The translations under genes were made by a program, and so were the position numbers. A model generated the notes under the pieces. It saw only the letters and a program-made list of their open reading frames with translations, had not been told where the DNA came from and did no database searches. A DNA stretch of 64,000 nucleotides from Henriciella sp. (lineage in GTDB: Bacteria > Pseudomonadota > Alphaproteobacteria > Caulobacterales > Hyphomonadaceae). Shown here piece by piece: positions 55,001 through 63,454 of this stretch; position 1 is the first letter of the stretch, and the number at the start of each line of letters is the position of its first letter. The stretch spans positions 1 through 64,000 of the forward strand of contig JAJFFK010000007.1 of assembly GCA_021776655.1 (NCBI GenBank), in the 5' to 3' direction.

Positions 55001-55429
55001 TCATTTCGTCACGCCATCGAGCATTTTCTCGTATTCGTCATCAACCGGTTCCCATAGTTCGACCCGGCGGCCATCATTATCAACGATGTGGACGAACTTG
55101 CCGTAATCCTCTGTGATGATCTCATCGACGATCTCGACGCCTTCCTCGCGTAGGGTTTTGACCAGAGCCTCAAGGTCATCAACCCGGTAATTGATCATGA
55201 ATTGTTGGTCGGGCGAGCCGAAATAATCGGTTTCGTGCTTGAACGGGCTCCACTGGGTGTGGCCAAACTGTTCAGGACTTTCGGCGTGGCGCCAGGTGAA
55301 ATTGCTGCCATAGTTATCAACGCCAAGCCCGAGATGGCGGGCATACCAGTCGCGTGTGGCTTGTGAATTCTTGGCGCGAAAGAACACGCCGCCGATGGCG
55401 CGTACACGCGATTTGTCATTTTCTGGCAT
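55001..55429 (-). CDS. VOC (glyoxalase-like) family protein
   Basis: A 142-residue single-domain VOC protein. The opening strand VRAIGGVFFRAKNSQATRDW and the closing FVHIVDNDGRRVELWEPVDD carry the His/Glu positions expected for a metal site (Glu in RVELWEP). Substrate unknown. It lies downstream of an SDR gene in the same direction, 62 bases away. Confidence 0.9.
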   Translation of the reverse strand: MPENDKSRVRAIGGVFFRAKNSQATRDWYARHLGLGVDNYGSNFTWRHAESPEQFGHTQWSPFKHETDYFGSPDQQFMINYRVDDLEALVKTLREEGVEIVDEIITEDYGKFVHIVDNDGRRVELWEPVDDEYEKMLDGVTK

Positions 55430-55491
55430 GGGTTAAGCTTCCCTAAAGCGACGACCCACTGGGCCAGGTCAGGGAATAATAGACGAATGCC

Positions 55492-56277
55492 CTAGAAAAT
55501 CGAGTAGCCGCCATCGACCACGAATGTGCCACCGGTGTGATAGGTCGACGCGTCCGACGCCAAATAGACCGCGATACCGCCAAAATCATCCGGCTGACCC
55601 CAGCGCCGCACCGGGACACGCGGGATAACTTTAGAATTGAAGACATCCGATTCCTGACCGGCGGCAGTCATGTCAGTTGCGATCCAACCCGGCAGGATCG
55701 CATTGGCGCGGATGCCGTAACGCGCGGTTTCCACAGCAATCCCTTTCAACATCGAAATCAGACCGCCTTTGGTTGCGGCATAGGCTTGATTGCGCGCCGC
55801 CCCTTCAATTGCAGCGAGGGAAGCCACACCAATAATTGAACCACCCGGATCGCCGTCATTGGCCCGCGCCGTAATGTGTTTGACCGTTTCACGCATCGTC
55901 CAGAACGCGCCGTCAAGATTGACCGACATGTTCTTGCGCCATGTTTCGGTGTCCATTTCTGCGAAACTGCGGGCACCAAACCCAACGCCAGCATTGGCAA
56001 AACAGCTATCGATGCGGCCCATTGAAGAGATCGTCTCAGCCGTCGCCTGGGTCACGGCCAGCTCATCCGAGACATCAACAGACCAGGCTTTGACATCCCC
56101 CACGCCAAGCGCTGACAATTCGGTAATCGCGGCGTCATTGGCCGCCTGCTTGCGACCCCATATCGCGATACTGGCATTCGAGGCGGCCAAAGCACGGGCC
56201 ATTCCGAGGCCAATCCCGCGATTACCGCCAGTAATCAGCGCAACTTTTCCGGTAAGGTCGAAGGGGGCGTATGTCAT
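55492..56277 (-). CDS. Short-chain dehydrogenase/reductase (SDR)
   Basis: A 261-residue classical SDR. The cofactor motif is LITGGNRGIGLGMARALAAS, then CFANAGVG (an NxAG variant), a catalytic Ser in IIGVASLAAIEG, and YAATKGGLISML with the Tyr/Lys pair. PGWIATDMTAAG and GGTFVVDGGYSIF close the domain. The start at 56277 has AGGAGAT eight bases upstream; a 17-residue longer frame is rejected. Gluconate/3-oxoacyl reductase-like, with no specific substrate evident. Confidence 0.93.
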   Translation of the reverse strand: MTYAPFDLTGKVALITGGNRGIGLGMARALAASNASIAIWGRKQAANDAAITELSALGVGDVKAWSVDVSDELAVTQATAETISSMGRIDSCFANAGVGFGARSFAEMDTETWRKNMSVNLDGAFWTMRETVKHITARANDGDPGGSIIGVASLAAIEGAARNQAYAATKGGLISMLKGIAVETARYGIRANAILPGWIATDMTAAGQESDVFNSKVIPRVPVRRWGQPDDFGGIAVYLASDASTYHTGGTFVVDGGYSIF

Positions 56278-56346
56278 GTTAAAGATCTCCTGCAAGTCAT
56301 CTGCAGGCCAGTTTGCGTTGCTGCCCACCGGGAAGGCAACCGCAGA

Positions 56347-57240
56347 TTAACGCGTGGAACGAGGGTGAGACAGATGGACATATTTTTGTTCACGATCAAT
56401 CTGCAATCTGAACAATCGCAGCGTGTCCAGGCCCAGAACCATGATCGGTTGATCGTCAATTCCAAGGTGCTCGAACAAAGGTGGGTTGGATGAAAGGATC
56501 ATGAAATTCCTGATCCTGTGGCGACCAATGGATAATCGCCGAGCTGATACAATGCTGGCATCGGTGCGGATTAAATTCGCGCCGATCAGTAAACGCGTCT
56601 CCTCTGAGCGCAGCCGGGTCTGCGCCAGTCTGGCAAAAACCGGATTGATATACGTCACATCAGATCCGGTATCGATCAGCGCCAAGCCTTTCTTGCCGTT
56701 CAGTTTCACCTCGACAAAAGGCAGCCCCATGATTTCCTGATAGCGTAACCTGGTCACCACGCTATCTGCGACTCGATCAGGTCGGCCATTGTACAGAGTG
56801 ATGCGGTTATGGGCGAAGTCAAAATCAATCACGCGCGCGCTAAAAGAATTAGCAGGCAGAACCGATTTATTGCCCGGAAATCTGCTTTGCGCATTCACGG
56901 CAGCCGGAATCATGTCGAGATTGATATCACCGACCGTCACCGGGCCTATTTGAGCGGTTGCAAAAATGCCCAGTCCGGACACTCCAAGTATGGATATGTC
57001 TTCCTGCTGCGCCACTGAATTTTGCTCGGTGAGCATACTCTCATCAATCAGAGCATAGGTTGCCGCTGTGTCGAGGATTCCAAGCCCCTCTTGGCCATTG
57101 ATGCGGATCGTGATGGTCATGCGATGATCATCGTCGACAGTCATGTGAATGGCCTGCTGCTCGCTGGCAAAGCCAGGCTGCGCCGCATTTGTCCAAGCGA
57201 CAATCAGGGCGAATATCAGCAAGCGTAAGGGCAGGGTCAT
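56347..57240 (-). CDS. Tandem retropepsin-like aspartyl protease-fold protein, exported
   Basis: A 297-residue protein with a signal peptide (about 1-25) and two retroviral-protease-like halves. Half one has ILDTAATYALID (Asp57, with Thr-Ala in place of Thr-Gly), and half two has ALIDTGSDVTYIN (Asp190, canonical DTG-S). Each half has a downstream hydrophobic-Gly block (ILGVSGL; VLGLDTLRLF). A single chain with two such halves could form an intramolecular active site like pepsin. The start at 57240 has AGGGAG seven bases upstream. Secreted or periplasmic; target unknown. Confidence 0.85.
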   Translation of the reverse strand: MTLPLRLLIFALIVAWTNAAQPGFASEQQAIHMTVDDDHRMTITIRINGQEGLGILDTAATYALIDESMLTEQNSVAQQEDISILGVSGLGIFATAQIGPVTVGDINLDMIPAAVNAQSRFPGNKSVLPANSFSARVIDFDFAHNRITLYNGRPDRVADSVVTRLRYQEIMGLPFVEVKLNGKKGLALIDTGSDVTYINPVFARLAQTRLRSEETRLLIGANLIRTDASIVSARRLSIGRHRIRNFMILSSNPPLFEHLGIDDQPIMVLGLDTLRLFRLQIDREQKYVHLSHPRSTR

Positions 57241-57303
57241 GACAAATCTCCCTGCGGCAGTCATGGCCACCACCGCCAGGTCAGTGTGCCACTTACCGCG
57301 TGG

Positions 57304-58281
57304 TCAGGCAAATGCGCTCGCCGGAACTTGATGCTGCAAGTCCTCGCCAGCCAGAAACCGTCCAAGATTGTCAATAAACACTGCATCGGTGCGCAATTTG
57401 GCCTGTTCGGTTGAGGCCGAGACGTGCGCCGTGATGGTCACATCTTCGCGGTCCCAGAACGGGCTGTCTGCGGGCTGCGGCTCTTCGCGCATCACGTCCA
57501 GCGTTGCATGTCCGGGCTGGCCGGCATCCAGCCCGGCCAACAATGCCATCTCGTCAACCAATCCGCCGCGCCCAACATTCAGAAACAAAGCGCCCGGTTT
57601 CATCCCGGCGAAAAAGGCTGCATCGGCCAGGCTTTCCGTCTCTGGCGTATGCGGCACGCTTAACAAGACGGCATCCGCCAATTGCAGGTAAGGCTGCATA
57701 TCATCCGGCATCACCACACGCTTGGCATGCTCACTTGTTGCACCAGACCGGCGCACTCCGGTCACCTCAGCGCCAAGCGCGCTTAGTCGCCGGGCCGCCG
57801 CCTGCCCAATCGCACCGAACCCGATAATCAGCCAATGCGTGTCGCTGATCTCACGATAGCCTAGCCGTCCCCACTGGTGCGCCGTTTGGGCCTGGCGACG
57901 GGCGCGGCCGTTTTGAAAATGATCCAACCCCGCCCAGAGCACCCATTCAGCAATGGCTTCTGATTGGGCGTGCGCGGAAGTGTATAGCGCCGCCTGCTTG
58001 CCAATCGCTTGCAGCATCGGATGCTCAAGCCCGGCGGCTGACGATTGAAACCAGTCGAAGCGTTCTAAACTGAACGTTTGCTTGAGGAAGCTTGCGACCG
58101 CTGGCCCGAAAAACGCGTCCGTGGTGCCATAAACAATTGCCGCGCTCGCCTCACTCTCGCCCCATGGGTAGGTCAATTCCCCCTGATCATTCATCACCAT
58201 CGGTGTGATCTGGTCATGAAAGGGCTTGAGCGCAGCTTCGATGCGCGCGAACGTAGCGGAATGAACAAGCAGATGTCTCAA
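57304..58281 (-). CDS. D-2-hydroxyacid dehydrogenase (NAD-dependent)
   Basis: A 325-residue dehydrogenase of the GhrA/SerA superfamily. The cofactor motif WLIIGFGAIGQAAARRLSAL is near residue 150. The catalytic Arg is in LFLNVGRGGLVDE, the Glu in VMREEPQPADSPFW, and the His in VTITAHVSAS. All three are in place. Its start codon lies inside the divergent TIGR02301 gene, so the two 5' ends overlap by 21 bases. It may reduce glyoxylate, hydroxypyruvate or similar. Confidence 0.93.
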   Translation of the reverse strand: MRHLLVHSATFARIEAALKPFHDQITPMVMNDQGELTYPWGESEASAAIVYGTTDAFFGPAVASFLKQTFSLERFDWFQSSAAGLEHPMLQAIGKQAALYTSAHAQSEAIAEWVLWAGLDHFQNGRARRQAQTAHQWGRLGYREISDTHWLIIGFGAIGQAAARRLSALGAEVTGVRRSGATSEHAKRVVMPDDMQPYLQLADAVLLSVPHTPETESLADAAFFAGMKPGALFLNVGRGGLVDEMALLAGLDAGQPGHATLDVMREEPQPADSPFWDREDVTITAHVSASTEQAKLRTDAVFIDNLGRFLAGEDLQHQVPASAFA

Positions 58282-58680
58282 ACGATTCTCCGGCTGTTGG
58301 GCTGTTGTCTGGCTGCGTTCCTGCCAGTGATCCAGGCCTATGGCCAGACCCCGACACGCAGTCAGGATTATTTACGCGACGTCATCGCCCTGTCCGAGAC
58401 TCTCGGCAAATCCCATTCGATCCGGATCTTGTGCAATGGCCGTAATGATCAGCATTGGCGCGGGTACATGCAGCGCCTGCTGGATCTGGAAGCGCCCTAT
58501 CAAGGCGGCTTGCGCCGGTCGATGGTTGATGGCTTCAATGCCGGATATGCCAACACAAATGCAGATCATTCCATTTGCGACGCCGATACGCTGGCGGCCG
58601 AACAACAATTTGCCGCTGAAGGCCAGGCCCTGACCCGGAAATTGGCGACCGAGAATATTCCGGGCCAGCCGAGGCGCTAG
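58261..58680 (+). CDS. TIGR02301 family exported protein
   Basis: A 139-residue protein with a signal peptide (about 1-32, ending IQAYGQ) and the alphaproteobacterial TIGR02301 domain: DYLRDVIALSETLGKSHSIR then CNGRNDQHWRGYMQRLLDLE, with two conserved cysteines (LCNG, HSICD). Function unknown, probably periplasmic. The start at 58261 (or ATG 58273) lies just within the 5' end of the divergent dehydrogenase; the longer frame antisense to it is rejected. Its stop overlaps the convergent membrane protein stop (CTAG). Confidence 0.85.
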   Translation: MNKQMSQTILRLLGCCLAAFLPVIQAYGQTPTRSQDYLRDVIALSETLGKSHSIRILCNGRNDQHWRGYMQRLLDLEAPYQGGLRRSMVDGFNAGYANTNADHSICDADTLAAEQQFAAEGQALTRKLATENIPGQPRR

Positions 58681-59345
58681 TCCGCCTCAGACCGTCGCCG
58701 CTGAGCCACAATTGCCAGACACCCAAACAGGAAAATATGCGCAACATTTGGCGCAGCGAAGACCATTATCTGACCGATGATCCCACCTGCCAGAAGTCCG
58801 GCAACGGCCAAGGCCAACATCAAGCTGAGCGGGTTCACTGCCGCAGCCCAGCGCGGCAGCATTGATCGCCCCGTTGCTACAGCATGAGAATAAAGCCCCG
58901 CACCGATAAGGGTCATCAACACGGACACAACAACAAGCGGTAATAGAAAGTCTGCAAATGCCAGGAATGCCCCAGCGGCCCCTATATGTTTCATATCCAC
59001 AAGTTCCAGCGCATGTCCGCCCAGCGCTGCGCCGCCATGCATGAGCGCACCGCTGATCACGCCTGTTGCCGCCACTGCAAAGAAAATGGTCGCCCGTTTC
59101 GACCCTGACAGCGCTCTTGATATGCCCCAATACCCAAGGGCATAGAGTGGCAAACCGATGATGCCGAGATAATATCCGGCCAGCAGCGCATGTTCTGGCG
59201 GTGGCAAATTGCCAGAATGCTCTGGCATAGATTGAAGCCCATGCCACAATAGCAGACAATCGCCAGTACTGGCAGCAATGGCTGCGAGGCAGGCAATCCA
59301 GGCCCATCTACGAAGCGGTTCTAATTTCGGTTGATGTACAATCAT
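58677..59345 (-). CDS. Multi-spanning membrane protein, DUF6796-like
   Basis: A 222-residue protein with about six membrane helices (near 15-33, 52-75, 85-105, 125-150, 165-190 and 195-215) and a short charged tail. His and Asp within membrane-facing loops (ALMHGGAALGGHALELVDMK) are notable. The layout resembles the DUF6796 group, but I am not certain. AGGAAGAG six bases upstream supports the start. It lies 16 bases after trmJ and is probably cotranscribed with it. An overlapping 206-codon frame is a shadow. Confidence 0.82.
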   Translation of the reverse strand: MIVHQPKLEPLRRWAWIACLAAIAASTGDCLLLWHGLQSMPEHSGNLPPPEHALLAGYYLGIIGLPLYALGYWGISRALSGSKRATIFFAVAATGVISGALMHGGAALGGHALELVDMKHIGAAGAFLAFADFLLPLVVVSVLMTLIGAGLYSHAVATGRSMLPRWAAAVNPLSLMLALAVAGLLAGGIIGQIMVFAAPNVAHIFLFGCLAIVAQRRRSEAD

Positions 59346-59361
59346 GATGTCTCTTCCTGCT

Positions 59362-60108
59362 TTACTCGCGCCCGGCTCGCGCCTTGCCTCGACCTAGCGC
59401 CAACGCTTTGATCGCACCGCGAAAGGTCCGCACTTCTTGCAGGGTCCACGTCCCGCGCAGGAAAGCGGTGCGCAAATTATTCTTCATCACCTCATTCTTT
59501 TCCGGTGGATAGAAATAGCCGGCGCGTTCCAATTCGTCTTCAAAATGAACGAACATGCGTAGCACGTCTGCACGCGGTGCTGGTGCCTCAATACCTTCAT
59601 TGGTGCCCTCGAACCGGCCCTGTCGGCCCTGCGCCGCGCCCCAATTGGAACAGAACACGCCTACCGCTTGGGCCAGATTGAGCGAGGCGAATTTCGGTTC
59701 AACCGGATAGGTCATGATCACATCGGCCAGTGCCACCACTTCACTCGGCATGCCATTATTCTCAGCCCCAAAGATCACGCCAGTCTTGAGACCGCGCTCA
59801 GCGATCAGCTCAACACTACCCGCCGCATCCGTCACCCGTTTTTGCAGCCCGCGCGGGCGCGCCGTTGCCGCGACGACCAGTTCAAGATCAGCGATTGCCT
59901 CCTGTGCTGTCGCAAACACACTCACGCTAACCCCGGCCTCAAAAGCACCTGCCGAGAGCGGCGTCGCCGCCGAGTTTGGCCAACCATCGCGCGGCGCAAC
60001 CAAACGCAACTCACTCAAGCCAAAATTCAGCATCACCCGCGCTGCCGCACCGATATTCTCGCCAAGCTGGGGATTGTGCAGGATGATTGCGGGTGCAGAA
60101 GGTCTCAT
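59362..60108 (-). CDS. trmJ: tRNA (cytidine/uridine-2'-O-)-methyltransferase TrmJ
   Basis: A 248-residue SPOUT methyltransferase modifying position 32 of tRNA. Motif 1 is ILHNPQLGENIGAAARVMLN, motif 2 is GVIFGAENNGMPSEVVALAD (Glu-Asn-Asn where many have Glu-Arg-x) and motif 3 is FASLNLAQAVGVFCSNW, the knot that binds SAM. A C-terminal helical extension follows, as in TrmJ. Divergent from icd. Confidence 0.93.
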   Translation of the reverse strand: MRPSAPAIILHNPQLGENIGAAARVMLNFGLSELRLVAPRDGWPNSAATPLSAGAFEAGVSVSVFATAQEAIADLELVVAATARPRGLQKRVTDAAGSVELIAERGLKTGVIFGAENNGMPSEVVALADVIMTYPVEPKFASLNLAQAVGVFCSNWGAAQGRQGRFEGTNEGIEAPAPRADVLRMFVHFEDELERAGYFYPPEKNEVMKNNLRTAFLRGTWTLQEVRTFRGAIKALALGRGKARAGRE

Positions 60109-60169
60109 CTGCTTTCCCTGCCCACCCTTGGCCCCTTACGTCAATCACGCAAACGTAAGCGCGCAGCTT

Positions 60170-60197
60170 TTGACGCGGCTGCCCATCCTGCTATAGG
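60170..60197 (+). promoter_or_regulatory. Sigma-70-type promoter of icd
   Basis: TTGACG (60170-60175), 16-base spacer, TATAGG (60192-60197), giving a leader of about 30 bases before the icd ATG, which has AAGGA upstream. One of the few good matches to the housekeeping consensus in the window. Confidence 0.7.
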
Positions 60198-60233
60198 GCA
60201 GCGCAAACCTGTATAGGCAAAGGAAAATATCGC

Positions 60234-61454
60234 ATGGCAAAGATCAAGGTCGAAAACCCCATCGTTGAAATGGATGGCGATGAAATGACCCGCATCATCT
60301 GGAAGATGATCAAGGAGCAGCTAATCCTCCCTTATCTCGATATTGATCTGCAATATTACGACCTCAGCATTGAGTCACGCGATGAAACTGATGACCAAAT
60401 CACCATAGACAGCGCCATGGCGACCAAGCAGCATGGCGTAGCTGTCAAATGTGCGACGATCACGCCGGATGAGCAGCGGGTTGAAGAGTTTAACCTCAAG
60501 CAGATGTGGCGCAGCCCAAACGGTACGATCCGCAACATTCTTGGCGGGGTTGTGTTTCGCGAACCGATTGTCGTCTCAAACGTGCCGCGCCTGGTTCCCG
60601 GCTGGACCCGGCCTGTCGTCATCGGCCGACATGCCTTTGGTGACCAGTACAAGGCCACCGATTTTCTGGTGCCCGGCAAGGGCAAGCTGACGATGAAATG
60701 GGAAGCAGCTGATGGTAGCGAGAGCATCGAGGAAGAAGTCTTCGATTTCCCGGATTCTGGCATCGCCATGGGGATGTACAACCTCGATCAGTCAATCCGC
60801 GACTTTGCCCGCGCCAGCCTGACTTATGGCCTGCAGCGCAAGTGGCCGGTTTACCTCTCGACCAAGAACACGATCCTGAAAAAGTATGATGGCCGGTTCA
60901 AAGACATCTTTCAGGAAATCTTCGACGCGGAATTCGCTGACAAGTTCGCCGAATTTGGCGGCACATATGAACACCGCTTGATCGACGATATGGTTGCTGC
61001 GGCGATGAAATGGTCTGGCGGTTATGTCTGGGCCTGTAAGAATTATGACGGCGATGTGCAGTCCGACACGGTGGCGCAAGGGTATGGCTCACTCGGCCTG
61101 ATGACGTCTGTGCTAATGACCCCGGACGGCAAGACGGTTGAGGCCGAAGCGGCCCACGGCACCGTGACCCGCCACTATCGTAACCATCAAAAGGGCGAAG
61201 CGACCTCGACCAATTCCATCGCCTCGATCTATGCCTGGACGCAAGGCCTGACCCATCGCGGCCGGATGGACAACACGCCCGAGGTCAGCCAGTTCGCCAA
61301 ACGGCTGGAGCAGACCATCATCAAGACCGTCGAAGGTGGCCAGATGACCAAGGATCTCGCGCTCCTGGTTGGACCAGAGCAAGAATGGCTGACCACGGAA
61401 GGCTTCCTCACGGCTGTCTCGGATAATTTCGAGAAAGCCATGACGGCGGCATAG
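60234..61454 (+). CDS. icd: Isocitrate dehydrogenase (NADP-dependent)
   Basis: A 406-residue TCA cycle enzyme of the eukaryote-like type II NADP group: [19 protein letters not shown] at the N-terminus, the substrate-binding segment [20 protein letters not shown], the catalytic YDLQSIRD-like [12 protein letters not shown], the metal Asp in [10 protein letters not shown] and [20 protein letters not shown], and the NADP site [12 protein letters not shown]. Full length with a strong promoter; ordinary core metabolism. Confidence 0.97.
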   Translation: MAKIKVENPIVEMDGDEMTRIIWKMIKEQLILPYLDIDLQYYDLSIESRDETDDQITIDSAMATKQHGVAVKCATITPDEQRVEEFNLKQMWRSPNGTIRNILGGVVFREPIVVSNVPRLVPGWTRPVVIGRHAFGDQYKATDFLVPGKGKLTMKWEAADGSESIEEEVFDFPDSGIAMGMYNLDQSIRDFARASLTYGLQRKWPVYLSTKNTILKKYDGRFKDIFQEIFDAEFADKFAEFGGTYEHRLIDDMVAAAMKWSGGYVWACKNYDGDVQSDTVAQGYGSLGLMTSVLMTPDGKTVEAEAAHGTVTRHYRNHQKGEATSTNSIASIYAWTQGLTHRGRMDNTPEVSQFAKRLEQTIIKTVEGGQMTKDLALLVGPEQEWLTTEGFLTAVSDNFEKAMTAA

Positions 61455-61466
61455 TTGCCGACGGGC

Positions 61467-61985
61467 ATGACCATAAGAAAGGCAGCTCCAGGCGACGAAA
61501 ACGCGCTCGGAGCTGTCGGTGCGGCGACATTTCTGGAGAGTTTTGTCGAGGATATTACCGGGGCTGCTATCGTCGCGCACAGCCAGACCCAGCATGCGCC
61601 GGAGATTTACCGCACCTATCTGACCGCCGATGATCCGCGCTATGCCTGCTGGATCGCAGAATATAGCGCAACCGGCGCGCCGATTGGCTATGCCGTGACC
61701 TGTCCGCCAGACCTGCCGGTTGATTTGCAAGACGGCGATGTTGAGCTGAAACGGATTTACGTGTTCTCGCGTTTTCATGGCACCGGGGCGGGCAAGCAAT
61801 TGAACGCTTTATCGGTCTCGCATGCCCGCGGCCTGAACGCTCCGCGTCTGTTGCTCGGTACCTATGAGGGCAACCATCGCGCTGTGGCGTTCTACAAGCG
61901 CGAAGGCTTCGTTCAGATCGGCACACGGCAATTTCAGGTCGGCAATGAGCTGTATGACGACATCATTATGGCGATGACTTTGTAA
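61467..61985 (+). CDS. GNAT family N-acetyltransferase
   Basis: A 172-residue acetyltransferase. The core strand is ELKRIYVFSRFHGTGAGKQL, where FHGTGAGK is the acetyl-CoA P-loop (Q/RxxGxG/A). It is followed by LLLGTYEGNHRAVAFYKREG with the conserved Asn and Tyr. It starts 13 bases after icd and may be read through from it. The ATG at 61467 is preferred to a TTG four codons upstream. It faces the TonB-C gene tail to tail. Confidence 0.9.
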   Translation: MTIRKAAPGDENALGAVGAATFLESFVEDITGAAIVAHSQTQHAPEIYRTYLTADDPRYACWIAEYSATGAPIGYAVTCPPDLPVDLQDGDVELKRIYVFSRFHGTGAGKQLNALSVSHARGLNAPRLLLGTYEGNHRAVAFYKREGFVQIGTRQFQVGNELYDDIIMAMTL

Positions 61986-61998
61986 ATCGTCCGATCGC

Positions 61999-63102
61999 TT
62001 AGCGGACCCGCTCAAGTGTGAAGCTGATGGAATATTCGAAAGGAAGGATGTTGGCAGGCAATGTCTCATCAACCGGAGTGAAGGTCCATTTGGCGACCGC
62101 TTTGCGAACCGCTTCGCCAAACTCCGGGCTTGGCTGACTTTCCGCAACGTCCACAATTGCGACACCGCCATTGTCGTCAAGACTAACAATAACCCGCACA
62201 AAACCGTAATCCGCGCTGACGTTTCTTGTTCGGGGATAGCGAATGCGCGCCCGTTTCCTGATCTTCAGTTCAACGCGCCGTCCGTCCAGTGTTTCTACAG
62301 TGATCCTGTCAGGGTTTGAGTTTTTTGAAGTTTTTATGGACAGGTTAATAAACCTGCGTTGAAGATCATCGATAAGGCCAGCAGCCTCTGGCATATCAGC
62401 GCAAAGGCGGATGGCCTGCTCTAGAGAGTCATAAGCCGCCTGATATTCCTCCAAATCTTCATACGCGATTGCCTCACCAGCGAGAATCATCGCGAACATG
62501 AAACTCTGCGTGTCACCACTCGCGACCAAAGCGGCTCGCGCCTTCGAAGCATATTTCAGCGCCCGTCGTCGATTTTCTGTGGCTTGTGCACCAACTTCGA
62601 ATTGATTGGGTCGATAACTCTCAGAAAGTTCGCTAAATATATTTGCCGCAACAGCGGTTCCTGTCGCACCGGCTTGTTCCAGAACCGATTCTGCCGACTG
62701 TAAGCGGCTCCTCCACGTGCCGTAACGTCCGATCGCTTTGTATGCGATTGACGCCCGGTACAAACAATCAACCTGTTGCGCATAGGCCGACACCTGTCCG
62801 TAATTACTGGCACATTTGTCAAACCATGGCGGACTATTGTGAGTGTCACCCGATAGGCGGGAGACTTCCGCCAGAACATACGCGACGCGACCAGCCAGTT
62901 GCTGATGTGGTGGTAGGCGATTGGTTCTCTCAAAAAGAACTTCGCCTTGCTGACGTATAGTTTCTACATCGCCTGATTGAACAGCCGCGTCGAATGAGGA
63001 CTGCAAGTCTGGAATCGATGCTTCATCTGCTGCAGCTTGTAGCAGTAAAGGTAAGCCCCAGACCGAAAGCATGGCCCAAATAACAATCGTGGTGGATCGC
63101 AT
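61999..63102 (-). CDS. Exported protein with helical repeats and C-terminal TonB domain
   Basis: A 367-residue protein: signal peptide (about 1-23), an all-helical region (about 25-255) with TPR-like spacing (AGEAIAYEDLEEYQAAYDSL), then a TonB_C domain (about 285-367). In that domain RIRYPRTRNVSADYGFVRVI, VSLDDNGGVAIVDVAESQ and FGEAVRKAVAKWTFTPV match the energy-transducing TonB C-terminus. It has no proline-rich spacer or separate TonB anchor, so it is not a canonical TonB; stand-alone TonB_C proteins of this kind occur across alphaproteobacteria. The start at 63102 has GGAG seven bases upstream. Confidence 0.88.
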   Translation of the reverse strand: MRSTTIVIWAMLSVWGLPLLLQAAADEASIPDLQSSFDAAVQSGDVETIRQQGEVLFERTNRLPPHQQLAGRVAYVLAEVSRLSGDTHNSPPWFDKCASNYGQVSAYAQQVDCLYRASIAYKAIGRYGTWRSRLQSAESVLEQAGATGTAVAANIFSELSESYRPNQFEVGAQATENRRRALKYASKARAALVASGDTQSFMFAMILAGEAIAYEDLEEYQAAYDSLEQAIRLCADMPEAAGLIDDLQRRFINLSIKTSKNSNPDRITVETLDGRRVELKIRKRARIRYPRTRNVSADYGFVRVIVSLDDNGGVAIVDVAESQPSPEFGEAVRKAVAKWTFTPVDETLPANILPFEYSISFTLERVR

Positions 63103-63211
63103 CGCCCTACTCCACATGACCCCTGACACCAATATATGGCGCAATATTGTGGCTTTGGGAACAGGGCACATACAATCAATCCAGGATCAAAAATCAAAGC
63201 TAAACAGTCGG

Positions 63212-63454
63212 CTAGCCTTCGAATTCTATTCGGTACGTTTCGATCACCATATTGGCGAGCAGCTTCTCGCACATCTCCTTGACCCGTATTTCGGCATCGG
63301 CTTGCGCAATGCCGGTCAGGTCCAGTTCGATGACTTTGCCGATGCGCGCCGAGGCAACCTCGTCAAAGCCCATCCGGCCCAGCGTATCAGCGACCGCTTT
63401 GCCTTGCGGATCAAGCACACCCGGTTTCAGACCGACATGGACTATGGCTTTCAT
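63212..63454 (-). CDS. purS: Phosphoribosylformylglycinamidine synthase subunit PurS
   Basis: An 80-residue small subunit of the three-component FGAM synthase (PurSQL). [20 protein letters not shown] and [12 protein letters not shown] are characteristic, and length is normal. It couples ammonia transfer between PurQ and PurL. Its ATG overlaps the purC stop (ATGA). purQ and purL are not downstream within the window: the next gene is the unrelated TonB-C gene. Confidence 0.95.
   Translation of the reverse strand: MKAIVHVGLKPGVLDPQGKAVADTLGRMGFDEVASARIGKVIELDLTGIAQADAEIRVKEMCEKLLANMVIETYRIEFEG

Noticed and set aside
58687-59307. 206-codon minus-strand frame in an alternative phase
   Set aside because: The overlapping frame 58677-59345 encodes regular membrane helices and has a good ribosome site; this one is Cys/Arg-rich and irregular.
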